Positions 14,394 through 23,101 of a DNA stretch of 64,000 bases are shown piece after piece. Position 1 is the first letter of the stretch; each line of letters opens with the position of its first letter. The position numbers and the translations under genes are program-made. The notes beneath the pieces are model-generated. The model searched no databases. It was given only the letters and a program-made list of their open reading frames with translations, and had not been told where the DNA came from. The stretch spans positions 1 through 64,000 of the forward strand of contig JADLFG010000049.1 of NCBI GenBank assembly GCA_020845695.1. Direction: 5' to 3'. This stretch comes from Thermoleophilia bacterium. GTDB taxonomy: Bacteria; Actinomycetota; Thermoleophilia; Gaiellales; Gaiellaceae.

Positions 14394-14923
14394 TCAGTAC
14401 GGTGCCGTGATACCCGGGAAGATCGGGAAACGGTGAACGTTGGTAGCCAGCAGGCCGGCCTCGAGGAGGAGCGCGGTGGCGGCGACCACGTGGTCGGCGC
14501 CGCCGACCCCGCCGTGCGCTCGGCGATGCGCCCGGGCCAGCTCGCCGGTCGCGCGGGCGACCTCCTCGTCGAGGGCAACCCACGAGACCGCCGTCGTTCT
14601 CGACCCGACCCCTCAGAAGACCGACGGCGGCCTGGTCTCCCCGCAGGTGGTCGACAGCGACGGTCGTGCCAGCTCGAGCTCGTCGCTTCCCGGTGAGATC
14701 CGCGTCCGGGAGAGAAAGGGCGGCCTCCGCGACCGCGGCGAGGGCTTCCGCGCTCGAGGCCGGCCGGGCCGGCCGCGGTTCCGCGGAACCGCGGCCCCGG
14801 CGCCAGAGCGTGTCCCGCGCCGCCTCCAGCGCCCGCAGGAGCCGCGCCCCGTGGCGCCGGCCCCGCCTCGAGCTCGCCGAGGGCGAGCGACGAGAGATCG
14901 ACCATCCCATCGGTTGTCAACAT
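14394..14923 (-). pseudogene. Decayed toxin-antitoxin operon with a PIN toxin remnant
   Basis: The C-terminal PIN end is readable in one frame (G-A-D-H-V-V-A-A-T-A-L-L-L-E-A-G, then L-L-A-T-N-V-H-R-F-P-I-F-P-G and a stop at 14394). A PIN-like start, V-D-H-L-R-G-D-Q-A-A-V-G-L-L-R-G, lies near 14660 in a second frame, and the middle with the Glu is missing. Farther upstream, from ATG 14923, a short M-V-D-L-S-S-L-A-L-G-E-L-E-A-G start continues after another shift as A-R-L-L-R-A-L-E-A-A. This is probably the partner antitoxin. There are at least two frameshifts and an internal deletion, so nothing functional is expected. Confidence 0.55.
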
Positions 14924-14930
14924 GGACAAC
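14913..14930. promoter_or_regulatory. GTTGTC-N6-GACAAC palindrome at the start of the decayed toxin operon
   Basis: Perfect 6-base inverted arms (14913-14918 and 14925-14930) around AACATG, in a locally AT-rich spot overlapping the ATG of the minus-strand remnant. This is the usual place for a toxin-antitoxin autorepressor site. The following 14931-15226 shows no gene I can support. Confidence 0.45.
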
Positions 14931-15226
14931 AGCCTAACGAGCCCGCCGGACGGACACGGAACGGTGATGGCTTCAGGTGGGTGCGCCGGCCCGACGGCGT
15001 GCCGCTCGGGAATCCGGCGGCAATCGCCGCGCCGGGGCGATCCGGTGGCGGCCGGCGGGTCGAGCGCGAAGGGCTGGAGCCGCTCGCCCGATCCGAGCGG
15101 TCGGCGACATCGGAGGTCGGCGACGTCCGGCGCCGGTTGGGCCGGATCGCCGATTCGCTTCTGGTCGGGGCGGCCACCGAGCCCGTGGCCTGGGAAGACG
15201 CCGCCCGCGCTGATACGGTCACGGGC

Positions 15227-16570
15227 GTGGCGCTTGGGCGAGCGGAAAGGGCGGAGTTCAGGCTGATAGCCGGGCCTGGCCTGGTCGCGGCGGTGGCCGA
15301 GCTGTCGGCCGAATCCGACCCCGGCGTGCGCGAGGAGGCAGCCGGCCGGCTGCTGCCGCCGTCGCTCCTCGAGGGGGCGGACTGGATTCTCGGCGAGGTG
15401 CTCGACCTCGTCGCCGACGCCCCGGGCGGACCGGCTGTGCTTGCCGGGATGAGCGTCGCGGGGCCGACACCGGTCGCGGTCGGCGCGCGGGTGCGGCTCG
15501 AGGAGCTCGACGAGCCACCGCCGGGCCCCGGACGCCTCACGGTCGAGCAGGCATGGCTGATGGTCGACGAGGGGCCCCTCCACGCGCTCATCCTCCTCTG
15601 CTCCCGCGCGGCGAGCGAGGGCCGGCAGCTCTTCTCATTCACGGTCGAGACGCTCCTCAGCGAGGGAGCGGTCAAGGACGGGCTGGTGACGGGAACGACC
15701 GAGGGCGCACGCCTCGTGAAGGAGCTGACCCAGACACCGCCCGAGCCCGTCGAGCTCCGGCCACTCGATCCGGCCGACGCCGCCGCGCGGGTTGTTGCCG
15801 CCGCAGCCCAGGGCGCGCGCACCGGGCTTGCGCCGACCGAGGACGGCCTGGTGGCGCTGCGGGTGTTCCTGCGCGCCTCCGGAGTGGAGGATGCCGACGC
15901 GATCGTCCAGGCGCTCGAGCTCGGCGAGTCGCTCGCGGATCGGGTCGCGGACCTCGAGGGCGAAGCGAGGCGGGAAGCGATCGACGCTCTCGCCCGCGAG
16001 GCGCAGGCGTGGCTCGAGGCGCAGGGGTACGACGCCGCCCGCGTCGAGGCTGCCACGTTCGCCTCCGGCCTCATGGGCGACTTCAGGGCCTTCCACCTCG
16101 ACGCGGACGCCGCGAGCTGGACCGCCGGCGAGCTCGACGAGTTCATGCTCGACTGGGTTCCCCGCGGGGTCGCGCTCACCGACGAGGAGGCGGGGGACTT
16201 CCCGGAGGCGGTCGTCGACGCCCTGGCGTTCCTCGCGGCGACGGGCCGGCTGAGCGAGCGGCAGGCGGCCGCGCTCTCCGCGCGGGTGCGGCGGCAGGCC
16301 GGGGAGTTCGCGCGCGCCTGCGCCGATCCGGCAAGCGGCGGCCCCGCGAAGGCGCTCTTCGCCGCGATGGCGGCCGAGGGCGTCGAGCTCGGGAACGAGG
16401 AGGCGATGCGGGCCTGGCTCGACGACTTCAACGCGAGACCGTTCGAGGAGCGCGACCGGATCCTCGGACCGACGCTCGCGGGCGACCCCGCGCCGAAGTC
16501 GCCGCGCAACCCGAAGGCGAAGGCACGCAAGGCCCGGAAGCAGGCGCGCCGGCGCCACCGCGGGCGCTGA
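15227..16570 (+). CDS. Conserved-looking hypothetical protein (447 aa, Lys/Arg-rich tail)
   Basis: The chosen start, GTG 15227, follows a GATACG box by 9 bases, the local leaderless pattern; the frame stays open upstream but with no protein-like pattern. The first 150 residues are rich in acidic helices with L-L-P-P-S-L-L-E-G-A-D-W. The C-terminal half has L-D-E-F-M-L-D-W-V-P-R-G-V-A-L-T-D-E-E-A, P-E-A-V-V-D-A-L-A-F-L, and ends in a strongly basic K-A-K-A-R-K-A-R-K-Q-A-R-R-R tail suited to nucleic-acid contact. No membrane segment, signal or catalytic motif is visible, and I do not recognise the family. It sits alone between vapBC loci. Confidence 0.6.
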   Translation: MALGRAERAEFRLIAGPGLVAAVAELSAESDPGVREEAAGRLLPPSLLEGADWILGEVLDLVADAPGGPAVLAGMSVAGPTPVAVGARVRLEELDEPPPGPGRLTVEQAWLMVDEGPLHALILLCSRAASEGRQLFSFTVETLLSEGAVKDGLVTGTTEGARLVKELTQTPPEPVELRPLDPADAAARVVAAAAQGARTGLAPTEDGLVALRVFLRASGVEDADAIVQALELGESLADRVADLEGEARREAIDALAREAQAWLEAQGYDAARVEAATFASGLMGDFRAFHLDADAASWTAGELDEFMLDWVPRGVALTDEEAGDFPEAVVDALAFLAATGRLSERQAAALSARVRRQAGEFARACADPASGGPAKALFAAMAAEGVELGNEEAMRAWLDDFNARPFEERDRILGPTLAGDPAPKSPRNPKAKARKARKQARRRHRGR

Positions 16571-16593
16571 CCGGCACGGTGGGCGGCCGACTT

Positions 16594-16615
16594 TATATAC
16601 ACATACTACTGTATG
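16594..16615 (+). promoter_or_regulatory. AT-rich promoter/operator with CATAC-TACT-GTATG palindrome before vapBC
   Basis: A TTATATACA block is followed by CATAC (16602-16606), TACT, GTATG (16611-16615). The palindrome overlaps the first ATG of vapB, so repressor binding would block initiation. The -10-like TATACA is about 10 bases before ATG 16613, fitting a leaderless or near-leaderless transcript. Confidence 0.5.
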
Positions 16616-16864
16616 CGCATGTTGACCCGGCGGCTCCAGATCCTGCTGGACGAACGCCAGTACGAGCGGCTTGCCGCGTATGCCAGGGAGCAGAACCTCT
16701 CGGTCGGGGCGGCGGTTCGTGAGGCGATCGAGAGGGCGGTTCCGGCGACCGCGGTGGAGCGCGCGGCCGCCGCGGGGCGCATCCTCGGTGCCGAGCCGAT
16801 GTCCGTTCCCGACCCGGCCGGGCTCCGCCGCGAGCTGGACGAGCTTCGGGGCCGGCGCGGGTGA
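16613..16864 (+). CDS. vapB: VapB-type antitoxin (ribbon-helix-helix)
   Basis: 83 aa from ATG 16613; a second ATG two codons later is also possible. L-T-R-R-L-Q-I-L-L-D-E-R-Q-Y-E-R-L-A is the RHH strand and first helix, and L-S-V-G-A-A-V-R-E-A-I-E-R-A is the second. The C-terminal D-P-A-G-L-R-R-E-L-D-E-L helix would bind the toxin. It overlaps vapC as GTGA and is preceded by a palindromic operator, so autoregulation with the toxin is expected. Confidence 0.85.
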   Translation: MRMLTRRLQILLDERQYERLAAYAREQNLSVGAAVREAIERAVPATAVERAAAAGRILGAEPMSVPDPAGLRRELDELRGRRG

Positions 16865-17286
16865 TCGTGCTCGACACGACGGTGCTCGTGTACGCGGTCG
16901 GCGATCGTCACGAGCTCCGGGAGCCGGCGCGCGAGCTCGTCGAGGCGATCGCCGGGGGTCGCGTTCGTGCCACGACGACTCCCGAGGCGATTCAGGAGCT
17001 CACGCACGTCCGCGCGCGCCGGCGCGGCCGGAACGACGCCGCGGCGCTCGCGGCTTCCTACGCGGATCTATTGAGCCCGCTGCTCGAGGTCGGCGAGGCA
17101 GACCTCCGAGCGGGCCTGCGGCTGCTTGAGCGACACGAGGAGCTCGGCGCCTTCGACGCCGTTCTCGCGGCAGCGGCGATCGCCAGGGATGCGGCGACGC
17201 TCGTCTCGGCGGATCGCGCCTACGCCGCCGTGCGAGGGCTTTCGTTCGTCGAGCTCGCCGGGATCGACGTGTCCGCGCTCGACTGA
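16861..17286 (+). CDS. vapC: PIN-domain toxin (VapC)
   Basis: 141 aa from GTG 16861, overlapping the antitoxin stop. I-V-L-D-T-T-V-L-V-Y-A-V-G carries the first Asp. T-T-T-P-E-A-I-Q-E-L-T-H carries the central Glu pair. L-G-A-F-D-A-V-L-A-A-A-A-I carries the third Asp, and T-L-V-S-A-D-R-A-Y the last Asp of the active site. All acidic residues are present. It is an apparently intact toxin of the fourth PIN locus in the window and the last accessory gene before the core region. Confidence 0.88.
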   Translation: MIVLDTTVLVYAVGDRHELREPARELVEAIAGGRVRATTTPEAIQELTHVRARRRGRNDAAALAASYADLLSPLLEVGEADLRAGLRLLERHEELGAFDAVLAAAAIARDAATLVSADRAYAAVRGLSFVELAGIDVSALD

Positions 17287-17336
17287 GCGGGATCCGCCTG
17301 TAAGACTGTCGCGGCCTCGCGCTGACTCAGGTTGGG

Positions 17337-20300
17337 ATGCGACTCACCGACGCCGGTCTCCGCTTCTCCCCCTCCGATCTCGCGGGCTTCGCGGCCTGCG
17401 AGCACCTGACGCAGCTCGAGGTCGCGGCGGCGCTCGGGGAGCTCGAGCGGCCCCACTACGAGAACGACTACGGCGAGCTGCTCAGACGCAAGGGCGACGA
17501 GCACGAGCGGGCGTACCTCCGGTCGCTGCGCGACGCCGGGCACGAGGTGGTGGAGCTCGACCTCGGCGAGGATCGCGACTTCGAGGCGGCTGCGGCCCGG
17601 ACCGCGGCGGCGATGCGCTCGGGCGCCGCGTACCTGTACCAGGCGGTGCTCGTCCTCGACGGGTGGCGGGGGATCGCGGACTTCCTCGAACGGATCGAGC
17701 GGCCGTCGGAGCTGGGGTCGTTCTCCTACGAGGTGCTGGACACGAAGCTGGCGCGCACGCCGAAGCCGGCGCATGCGCTGCAGCTCTGCTTCTACTCGGA
17801 GGCGGTCGCGCGGATCCAGGGCGTCGAGCCCGAGTCGGCGCACGTCGTGCTGGGCACGTCGGAGCGCGCGACGATCCGGCTCGCCGACGTGAGCGCCTAC
17901 CACCGGCGGCTTCGCTCGCGCTTCTCAGGCGCGGTCGGGCAGCGGCCGGCGACGGAGCCGTACCCGTGCGACCACTGCCCGCGCTGCGACTTCGGCCCGG
18001 TCTGCAAGGACTGGTGGCGCGAGCGGGACCACCTCGTGCGGGTGGCGGGAATCCGCCGCGACCAGGTCGAGCGATTGTGCGGGGCGGGGATCGCCACCCG
18101 GACGGCGCTCGCCGAGTCGACGCCCCCGCTTCGGATCCGCAAGCTGCCCGAGCAGACGGCCGACCGGCTGCGCGAGCAGGCGGCGGCGCAGGTCGAGAGC
18201 GAGCGGGAGGGCCGCCTCGTCTGGCGCCCTCGCCCGGTCGAGGAGGGGCGCGGCTTCCACCTGCTGCCACGACCCTCGCCGGGGGACGTCGTGCTCGACC
18301 TCGAGGGGCACCCGGTGTTCGAGCCGGCGCGCGGGCTCGAGTTCCTGTTCGGGCTCGTCCTCTGCGACCCGGAGGGGCCGTCGTACCTGCCGCTCCGGGC
18401 GCACGACCGGGCGGCCGAGCGGGCGGCCTTCGAGCGGGCGATCGACCTCGTCCACGAGCGGCTCGAGCGACACCCTGACCTGCATCTCTACCACTACGGC
18501 GGCTACGAGAGCGGCGCGCTCAAGCGCCTGATGGGGGAGCACGGAACCCGCGAGGGCGAGGTCGACGACCTGCTCCGCCGCGGCGTGCTCGTCGACCTCC
18601 TGACGGTCACGCGGCAGGCGCTCGTCGTCGGCGCCGAGAGCTACTCGCTGAAGGAGACCGAGAAGCTCGCCGGGTTCGTCCGACGGGCGGACATCGGCGG
18701 GGGCGGCGAGGCCGTGGTCGCCTTCGAGCGCTGGCTCGAGACGAGAGACGGCGCGCTGCTCGCCGAGATCGAGGCCTACAACGAGGAGGACTGCCGGGCG
18801 ACGCTGGCGCTGCGCGACTGGCTCTTGACCGTCCGTCCGGAGCTGCCCTGGCGCGAGCCGGTCGCGCGCAAGGAGCACGCCCCCGAGACCGAGGAAGCGA
18901 TCGAGGCACGCGAGCTCCTGCGGCTCGAGCTTGTCTCGGGCGAGGAGGAGGGGTCGCCGCGCCGGCTGGCCGGGGAGCTGCTCGGCTACCACCGCCGCGA
19001 GTCGAAGCCGGCCTGGTGGAGCTGGTTCGAGCGGATGGCGAAGTCGCCGGAGGAGCTCGTCGACGAGGCGGAAGCGATCGGCTGTCTCGAGGTCGTCGCG
19101 GGCCCGGAGCCGCACAAGCGCTCGCAGCTCTGGACGCTCGCCTACCCCGAGCAGGAGCACAAGCTCGAGGCGGGCGACGAGGTCGACGATCCGGCGACCG
19201 ACGGGAGCGCCGGGCAGCTCGTCGCGCTCGACGAGGTGGGGCGCACGGTCTGCCTCGTGCGCGGACCGAGCCTCGCCGAGGTGCCCCTGCCGCGGGCACT
19301 CGTCGGCGGCAGGCCGTACCGCGACCACCTACAGCGCGCCGCCGTGATGCGCTTCGCCGAGTCGCTCCGCGACGGGACCCGCCGCTACCCGGCGCTCGAG
19401 GACGTGCTCCGGCGCGAGCCGCCCCGACGTGCCGGCCGCGAGCGCGGCGGTGCGATCCAGACGATCGATCCGGCAGCGATCGCGGCGCTGGCGCGCTCGC
19501 TCGACGGAAGCTACCTGTTCGTGCAGGGCCCGCCCGGCAGCGGCAAGACCTGGCGCGGAGCCGAGATCGTCGTCGACCTGCTCGCGCGGGGTTTCCGGGT
19601 CGGCGTCACCGCCCAGAGCCACAAGGTGATCCACAACCTGCTCGCCGCGATCGAGCACGAGGCCGCGCGGCAGGGCAAGCGCTTCCGCGGGCTGAAGAAG
19701 TCCGGCGACGACGACGAGACGGAGTACGACGGCGACTGGATTACGAACACGACCGAGATCGCCGACGTCACCGACTCCGACGTGGGGCTCGTCGCCGGCA
19801 CCGCCTGGGTGTTCTCGCGCGAGGAGCTCGACTCGACGCTCGACTACCTGGTGATCGACGAGGCGGGGCAGGTCTCGCTCGCCGACGCGATCGCGGTCGG
19901 CACCTCGGCCCGCAACCTGATCCTGCTCGGCGACCCGCTCCAGCTCGCCCAGGTCTCGCAGGGCACCCACCCGGGCGGATCGGGGCGCTCCGTGCTCGAG
20001 CACCTGCTCGCCGGCGAGGCGACGATCCCCGCGGACCGCGGCGTCTTCCTCGAGCAGAGCTGGCGCATGCACCCCGACGTGTGCGGGCTCGTCTCCGGCC
20101 TCGTCTACGCGGGCAGGCTCTCGTCGCACGAGACTGCGGCAGCGCGCTCGACCTCGCTCGGCACCGGCATCCGCTACCTGCCCGTCGAGCACGAGGGCAA
20201 CGCGTCGGCCTCCCCCGAGGAGGCCGGGCGGATCGCCGCCGAGATCCGCGCCATGCTCGGGGCGACGTTCACCGACGAGGACGGCGCGACCCGCCCGCTC

Positions 20301-20642
20301 GAGGCGCGCGACTTCATGGTCGTCGCGCCCTACAACCGGCAGGTGCGCGAGCTTCGCCGGGCCCTACCCGCGGGCGTCCCGGTCGGGACGGTCGACAGGT
20401 TCCAGGGCCAGCAGGCCCCGGTCGTCTTCTTCTCGATGGCCACCTCGAGCGGGGAGGACGCCCCGCGCAACCTCGCCTTCCTCTGCTCGCGCAACCGCCT
20501 GAACGTCGCGATCTCGCGCGCGCAGTGCCTCGCCGTCCTCGTCTGCTCGCCGCGCCTGCTCGAGGCCCGCTGCGCGACGATCGAGGAGCTCGAGCTCGTG
20601 AACGCGCTCTGCCGGCTCGTCGAGCACGCCGGCGAGCGCTGA
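17337..20642 (+). CDS. TM0106-family RecB-like nuclease fused to a DNA2/Smubp-2-type helicase
   Basis: 1101 aa. The N-terminal RecB-like nuclease domain (about 1-230) begins F-S-P-S-D-L-A-G-F-A-A-C-E-H-L-T-Q-L-E. It closes with C-D-H-C-P-R-C-D-F-G-P-V-C-K-D-W-W (about 211-227), a Cys cluster that with the N-terminal Cys can hold an Fe-S site as in AddB or Cas4. A DEDD/RNase-H-like domain follows (V-V-L-D-L-E-G-H-P at about 318). The superfamily 1 helicase has Walker A G-P-P-G-S-G-K-T (Lys 737), Walker B V-I-D-E-A-G-Q (about 840), V-D-R-F-Q-G-Q and N-V-A-I-S-R-A. Such fusions are thought to act in DNA repair or defence; the biochemical role is little known. No partner gene is obvious. Confidence 0.88.
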   Translation: MRLTDAGLRFSPSDLAGFAACEHLTQLEVAAALGELERPHYENDYGELLRRKGDEHERAYLRSLRDAGHEVVELDLGEDRDFEAAAARTAAAMRSGAAYLYQAVLVLDGWRGIADFLERIERPSELGSFSYEVLDTKLARTPKPAHALQLCFYSEAVARIQGVEPESAHVVLGTSERATIRLADVSAYHRRLRSRFSGAVGQRPATEPYPCDHCPRCDFGPVCKDWWRERDHLVRVAGIRRDQVERLCGAGIATRTALAESTPPLRIRKLPEQTADRLREQAAAQVESEREGRLVWRPRPVEEGRGFHLLPRPSPGDVVLDLEGHPVFEPARGLEFLFGLVLCDPEGPSYLPLRAHDRAAERAAFERAIDLVHERLERHPDLHLYHYGGYESGALKRLMGEHGTREGEVDDLLRRGVLVDLLTVTRQALVVGAESYSLKETEKLAGFVRRADIGGGGEAVVAFERWLETRDGALLAEIEAYNEEDCRATLALRDWLLTVRPELPWREPVARKEHAPETEEAIEARELLRLELVSGEEEGSPRRLAGELLGYHRRESKPAWWSWFERMAKSPEELVDEAEAIGCLEVVAGPEPHKRSQLWTLAYPEQEHKLEAGDEVDDPATDGSAGQLVALDEVGRTVCLVRGPSLAEVPLPRALVGGRPYRDHLQRAAVMRFAESLRDGTRRYPALEDVLRREPPRRAGRERGGAIQTIDPAAIAALARSLDGSYLFVQGPPGSGKTWRGAEIVVDLLARGFRVGVTAQSHKVIHNLLAAIEHEAARQGKRFRGLKKSGDDDETEYDGDWITNTTEIADVTDSDVGLVAGTAWVFSREELDSTLDYLVIDEAGQVSLADAIAVGTSARNLILLGDPLQLAQVSQGTHPGGSGRSVLEHLLAGEATIPADRGVFLEQSWRMHPDVCGLVSGLVYAGRLSSHETAAARSTSLGTGIRYLPVEHEGNASASPEEAGRIAAEIRAMLGATFTDEDGATRPLEARDFMVVAPYNRQVRELRRALPAGVPVGTVDRFQGQQAPVVFFSMATSSGEDAPRNLAFLCSRNRLNVAISRAQCLAVLVCSPRLLEARCATIEELELVNALCRLVEHAGER

Positions 20643-20729
20643 CCCCGTGGCCGGCGCCCGGGGCGGCTAGGATGGGGCGACGGCTCGCCCGCCCGGGCGG
20701 GCCGCGTTGCGTGTCGGAAGGGAGAGGTC

Positions 20730-21203
20730 GTGGGCGAGATCCTGGGGACGCGTGAGGGATTGGCCAAGGTGCGGGCGGAGCTCGAGCGCCTGTACGGCGA
20801 GCGTGACCTCCTGGTCGAGCGGATCGCACGGACGCTCGAGGAAGGGGGGATGGCGATCGAGAACGGCGAGTACCTCGACAGCCGTCAGGAGCGTGAGCTC
20901 CTCGACCACCGGATCGCGCTGCTCGAGCAGCGACTGCGGGACGCACGACTGGTCGAGCCGGAGCCGGACGGCGAGCTCGACGTCGGTGAGCGGGTGCGTG
21001 TCCGGGACCTCGGCTCCGGCGAGACGACCGCCTACCGCATCGTGGGGACGGGTGAGGGCAACCCGGCCGCCGGCGAGATCTCCCACGACTCGCCGATCGG
21101 AGCCGCCCTCGTCGGGCGCCACGTCGGCGACGTCGTCGAGGTGGCCACGCCGGGCGGGGAGATCGTGCGTCTCGAGGTGCTCGCGGTCGACGACCGGACG
21201 TGA
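20730..21203 (+). CDS. GreA/GreB-family transcription elongation factor-like protein
   Basis: 157 aa from GTG 20730 with a good ribosome site (GGAAGGGAGAGG). The N-terminal coiled coil (about 10-75) keeps the acidic tip environment, E-N-G-E-Y-L-D-S-R-Q, comparable to E-N-A-E-Y in GreA. The C-terminal FKBP-like domain has G-E-I-S-H-D-S-P-I-G-A-A-L-V-G-R-H-V-G-D-V-V-E-V. Gre factors enter the RNA polymerase secondary channel and stimulate cleavage of backtracked RNA. The G-G-M-A-I in front of the acidic tip departs from GreA's usual D-L-S, so a paralogue with a modified role is possible. Confidence 0.8.
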   Translation: MGEILGTREGLAKVRAELERLYGERDLLVERIARTLEEGGMAIENGEYLDSRQERELLDHRIALLEQRLRDARLVEPEPDGELDVGERVRVRDLGSGETTAYRIVGTGEGNPAAGEISHDSPIGAALVGRHVGDVVEVATPGGEIVRLEVLAVDDRT

Positions 21204-21204
21204 T

Positions 21205-21223
21205 CCGCTCGCTCTGAGAGCGG
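21205..21223 (+). terminator. Short hairpin after the Gre-like gene
   Basis: CCGCTC (21205-21210) and GAGCGG (21218-21223) form a 6-base stem one base after the stop codon region. No T-run follows, so it is only a possible terminator in this GC-rich genome. Confidence 0.3.
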
Positions 21224-21365
21224 TCTGCCGGCGGCGCTCGCCGGTCTGCGCGCCCGCGCCCGAAGCCCGTGAGCGACCGGGAGCGAGGCAAATCGGCGGC
21301 CGGCGGCATACCCGGCCGAGACGGCAGCTCGGCCCGACTCACGCGGCTTCAAACGAGCGCCGGGG

Positions 21366-21394
21366 TTGAAACCGGCCGGGCCGGGGTTTATCGT
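21366..21394 (+). promoter_or_regulatory. Sigma-70-like promoter of the APC permease
   Basis: TTGAAA at 21366-21371, a 17-base spacer and TATCGT at 21389-21394 make a good housekeeping-type promoter. The transcript would have an untranslated leader of about 70 bases with a strong GGAGGAAGGGGG ribosome site before GTG 21473. I see no riboswitch fold in the leader. Confidence 0.5.
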
Positions 21395-21472
21395 TGCGCC
21401 GTTCCGTTCTTCGACTCGGGCTCGCTCGCCAGGGCGGGTCCTGGTACGGCGTCTCGGAGGAAGGGGGTCGTT

Positions 21473-23101
21473 GTGGAAGCGAGCGGCGGAAAGCAGGCCG
21501 GGGTCGACAGGCTAGCGGGGTCCCATGAGCTTGCGCGTAACGCGCTAGGCCTGCCGCAGATCCTGTTCTGCATCGTCACGGGCTCGGCCCCGATCGCGGC
21601 GATGATGTTCAATGGCCCGCTCTCGACCCGCGGGGTCGGGACCGCCGCGCCCGCCGCCTTCCTGCTGGCGACGATCGCCTTCACGTTCTTCTCCGTCGCC
21701 TACATCGAGATGGCACGCCGGGTGACGACCGCGGGCGGGTTCTACTCGTACATGTCGTACGGCTTCGGGCGCGTGATCGGGCTCGGGGCAGCGGTCTCGA
21801 TCGCCGCGGCCTACATGCTCTTCGCCGTGGGAACGAACGGCATCACCGCCTACTTCGCCCAGGTGAACATCGAGCACATGAGCGGCGGGTTCGACATGGA
21901 CTGGCGTATCTACGCCTTCGTCTTCCTCGTGCTCACGTACGTGGTCACCTACTTCCACATCGAGTCGATCGCGAAGTTCCTCGGCGTCTGCCTCGTCGGC
22001 GAGCTGATCGTCCTGCTCGTCTTCGGCCTCGCGGTCCTCGTCCAGGGCGGGGCCGACTTCTCCTTCCAGCCCCTGAACCCGGCCGGGCTCTTCTCGGGCG
22101 GCTCTGGCATCGAGGGGGCCGACGAGGTCTTCAAGAGCGTGGGCGGGGCGGCGGCCGGGGTCGGCTTCTTCGCGGCCTTCTGGTCGTGGGTCGGCTTCGA
22201 GATGGCCCCGAACTACGCCGAGGAGGCGCGCAACCCGAAGAAGATGATGGCGTACGCGATCTACATCTCGTGCGTCGGCCTCGGCATCCTCTACACGTTC
22301 ATCACCTGGATGCTCGCGATCTCCTACGGCGGCGAGAAGTCGCTCTGGGCGGTCGCGGCGCAGTACGCGATCGACCCGGAGAACGGCCCCGCGAACGCCG
22401 GCTACCCCGACGGGGACTTCTCGAGCATCTTCTACCCGGTCGTCCAGGACTACACGGGCGTCCTCGTCACGAACCTGTTCCGCGTCCTCATCATCACCGG
22501 CGGCTTCGCGGTGTGCCTCGCGTTCTGGAACACGGCCAACCGCTACCTCTTCGCGATGGGCCGCGAAGGCATCCTGCCCCGGATCATCGGTCGCACCCAC
22601 GTCTCGCACAAGAGCCCGTTCGTCGCGACGACGATCGTGTTCGTCTTCTGCCTCGCGGTCACCGCGCTGTTCGCGACCGGGGTGGCCGGAAAGTCGTTCC
22701 AGGAGACCCTGGGGATCGAGACGAGCGATCCGCTCGTCGCCCTGGTCGAGATCGCGACCTGGATGCCGTTCCAGGGGAACATGCTGCTGTTCGCGATCAT
22801 GTCGCTCGTCTGCCTCGCGATCATCATCCACTTCCTGCGCCCGGAGAACCGGGACGGGTTCCACTGGTTCAAGACGCTCGTCGCCCCGATCGTCGGCGCC
22901 GGGGCGATCGCGTTCGGCTACTACCTGATGATCGCGAACCGCGCGTTCCTGACGACCGGCGAGTACGCCGGCTGGACGAAGGCGGTTCCCTACTACACGA
23001 TCGGCATCTTCCTCGGCGGCTGCGCGCTCGCCCTCATCTACCGCTGGCGCTCGCGCGAGCGCTACGAGGCCGTCGGGCGCTTCGTGCCCGAGGAAGCCTG
23101 A
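21473..23101 (+). CDS. APC-superfamily amino acid permease
   Basis: 542 aa from GTG 21473, chosen because a strong GGAGGAAGGGGG lies just upstream; the frame is open further back without support. About 12-13 hydrophobic segments are visible. The first has the APC signature with G-S-A-P-I-A-A-M-M-F, and T-T-A-G-G-F-Y-S-Y-M-S-Y-G-F-G-R follows. The sixth region has F-W-S-W-V-G-F-E-M-A-P-N-Y-A-E-E-A-R-N-P-K-K, matching the F-x-G-F-E consensus. It should import an amino acid or related amine by proton or solute coupling in the inner membrane. The substrate is not deducible, and it stands as a single-gene unit with its own promoter. Confidence 0.88.
   Translation: MEASGGKQAGVDRLAGSHELARNALGLPQILFCIVTGSAPIAAMMFNGPLSTRGVGTAAPAAFLLATIAFTFFSVAYIEMARRVTTAGGFYSYMSYGFGRVIGLGAAVSIAAAYMLFAVGTNGITAYFAQVNIEHMSGGFDMDWRIYAFVFLVLTYVVTYFHIESIAKFLGVCLVGELIVLLVFGLAVLVQGGADFSFQPLNPAGLFSGGSGIEGADEVFKSVGGAAAGVGFFAAFWSWVGFEMAPNYAEEARNPKKMMAYAIYISCVGLGILYTFITWMLAISYGGEKSLWAVAAQYAIDPENGPANAGYPDGDFSSIFYPVVQDYTGVLVTNLFRVLIITGGFAVCLAFWNTANRYLFAMGREGILPRIIGRTHVSHKSPFVATTIVFVFCLAVTALFATGVAGKSFQETLGIETSDPLVALVEIATWMPFQGNMLLFAIMSLVCLAIIIHFLRPENRDGFHWFKTLVAPIVGAGAIAFGYYLMIANRAFLTTGEYAGWTKAVPYYTIGIFLGGCALALIYRWRSRERYEAVGRFVPEEA

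Noticed and set aside
14917..16602. A long minus-strand frame rich in Ser/Ala
   Set aside because: Composition artefact opposite the 447-aa hypothetical gene; no start context or protein-like pattern.
21224..21472. Possible riboswitch in the leader of the APC permease
   Set aside because: The leader has GC-rich inverted segments but no conserved riboswitch core that I recognise; the segments match general composition.
21545..22864. Minus-strand frame opposite the APC permease
   Set aside because: Highly charged, repetitive mirror-frame composition; the plus-strand membrane protein is unambiguous.
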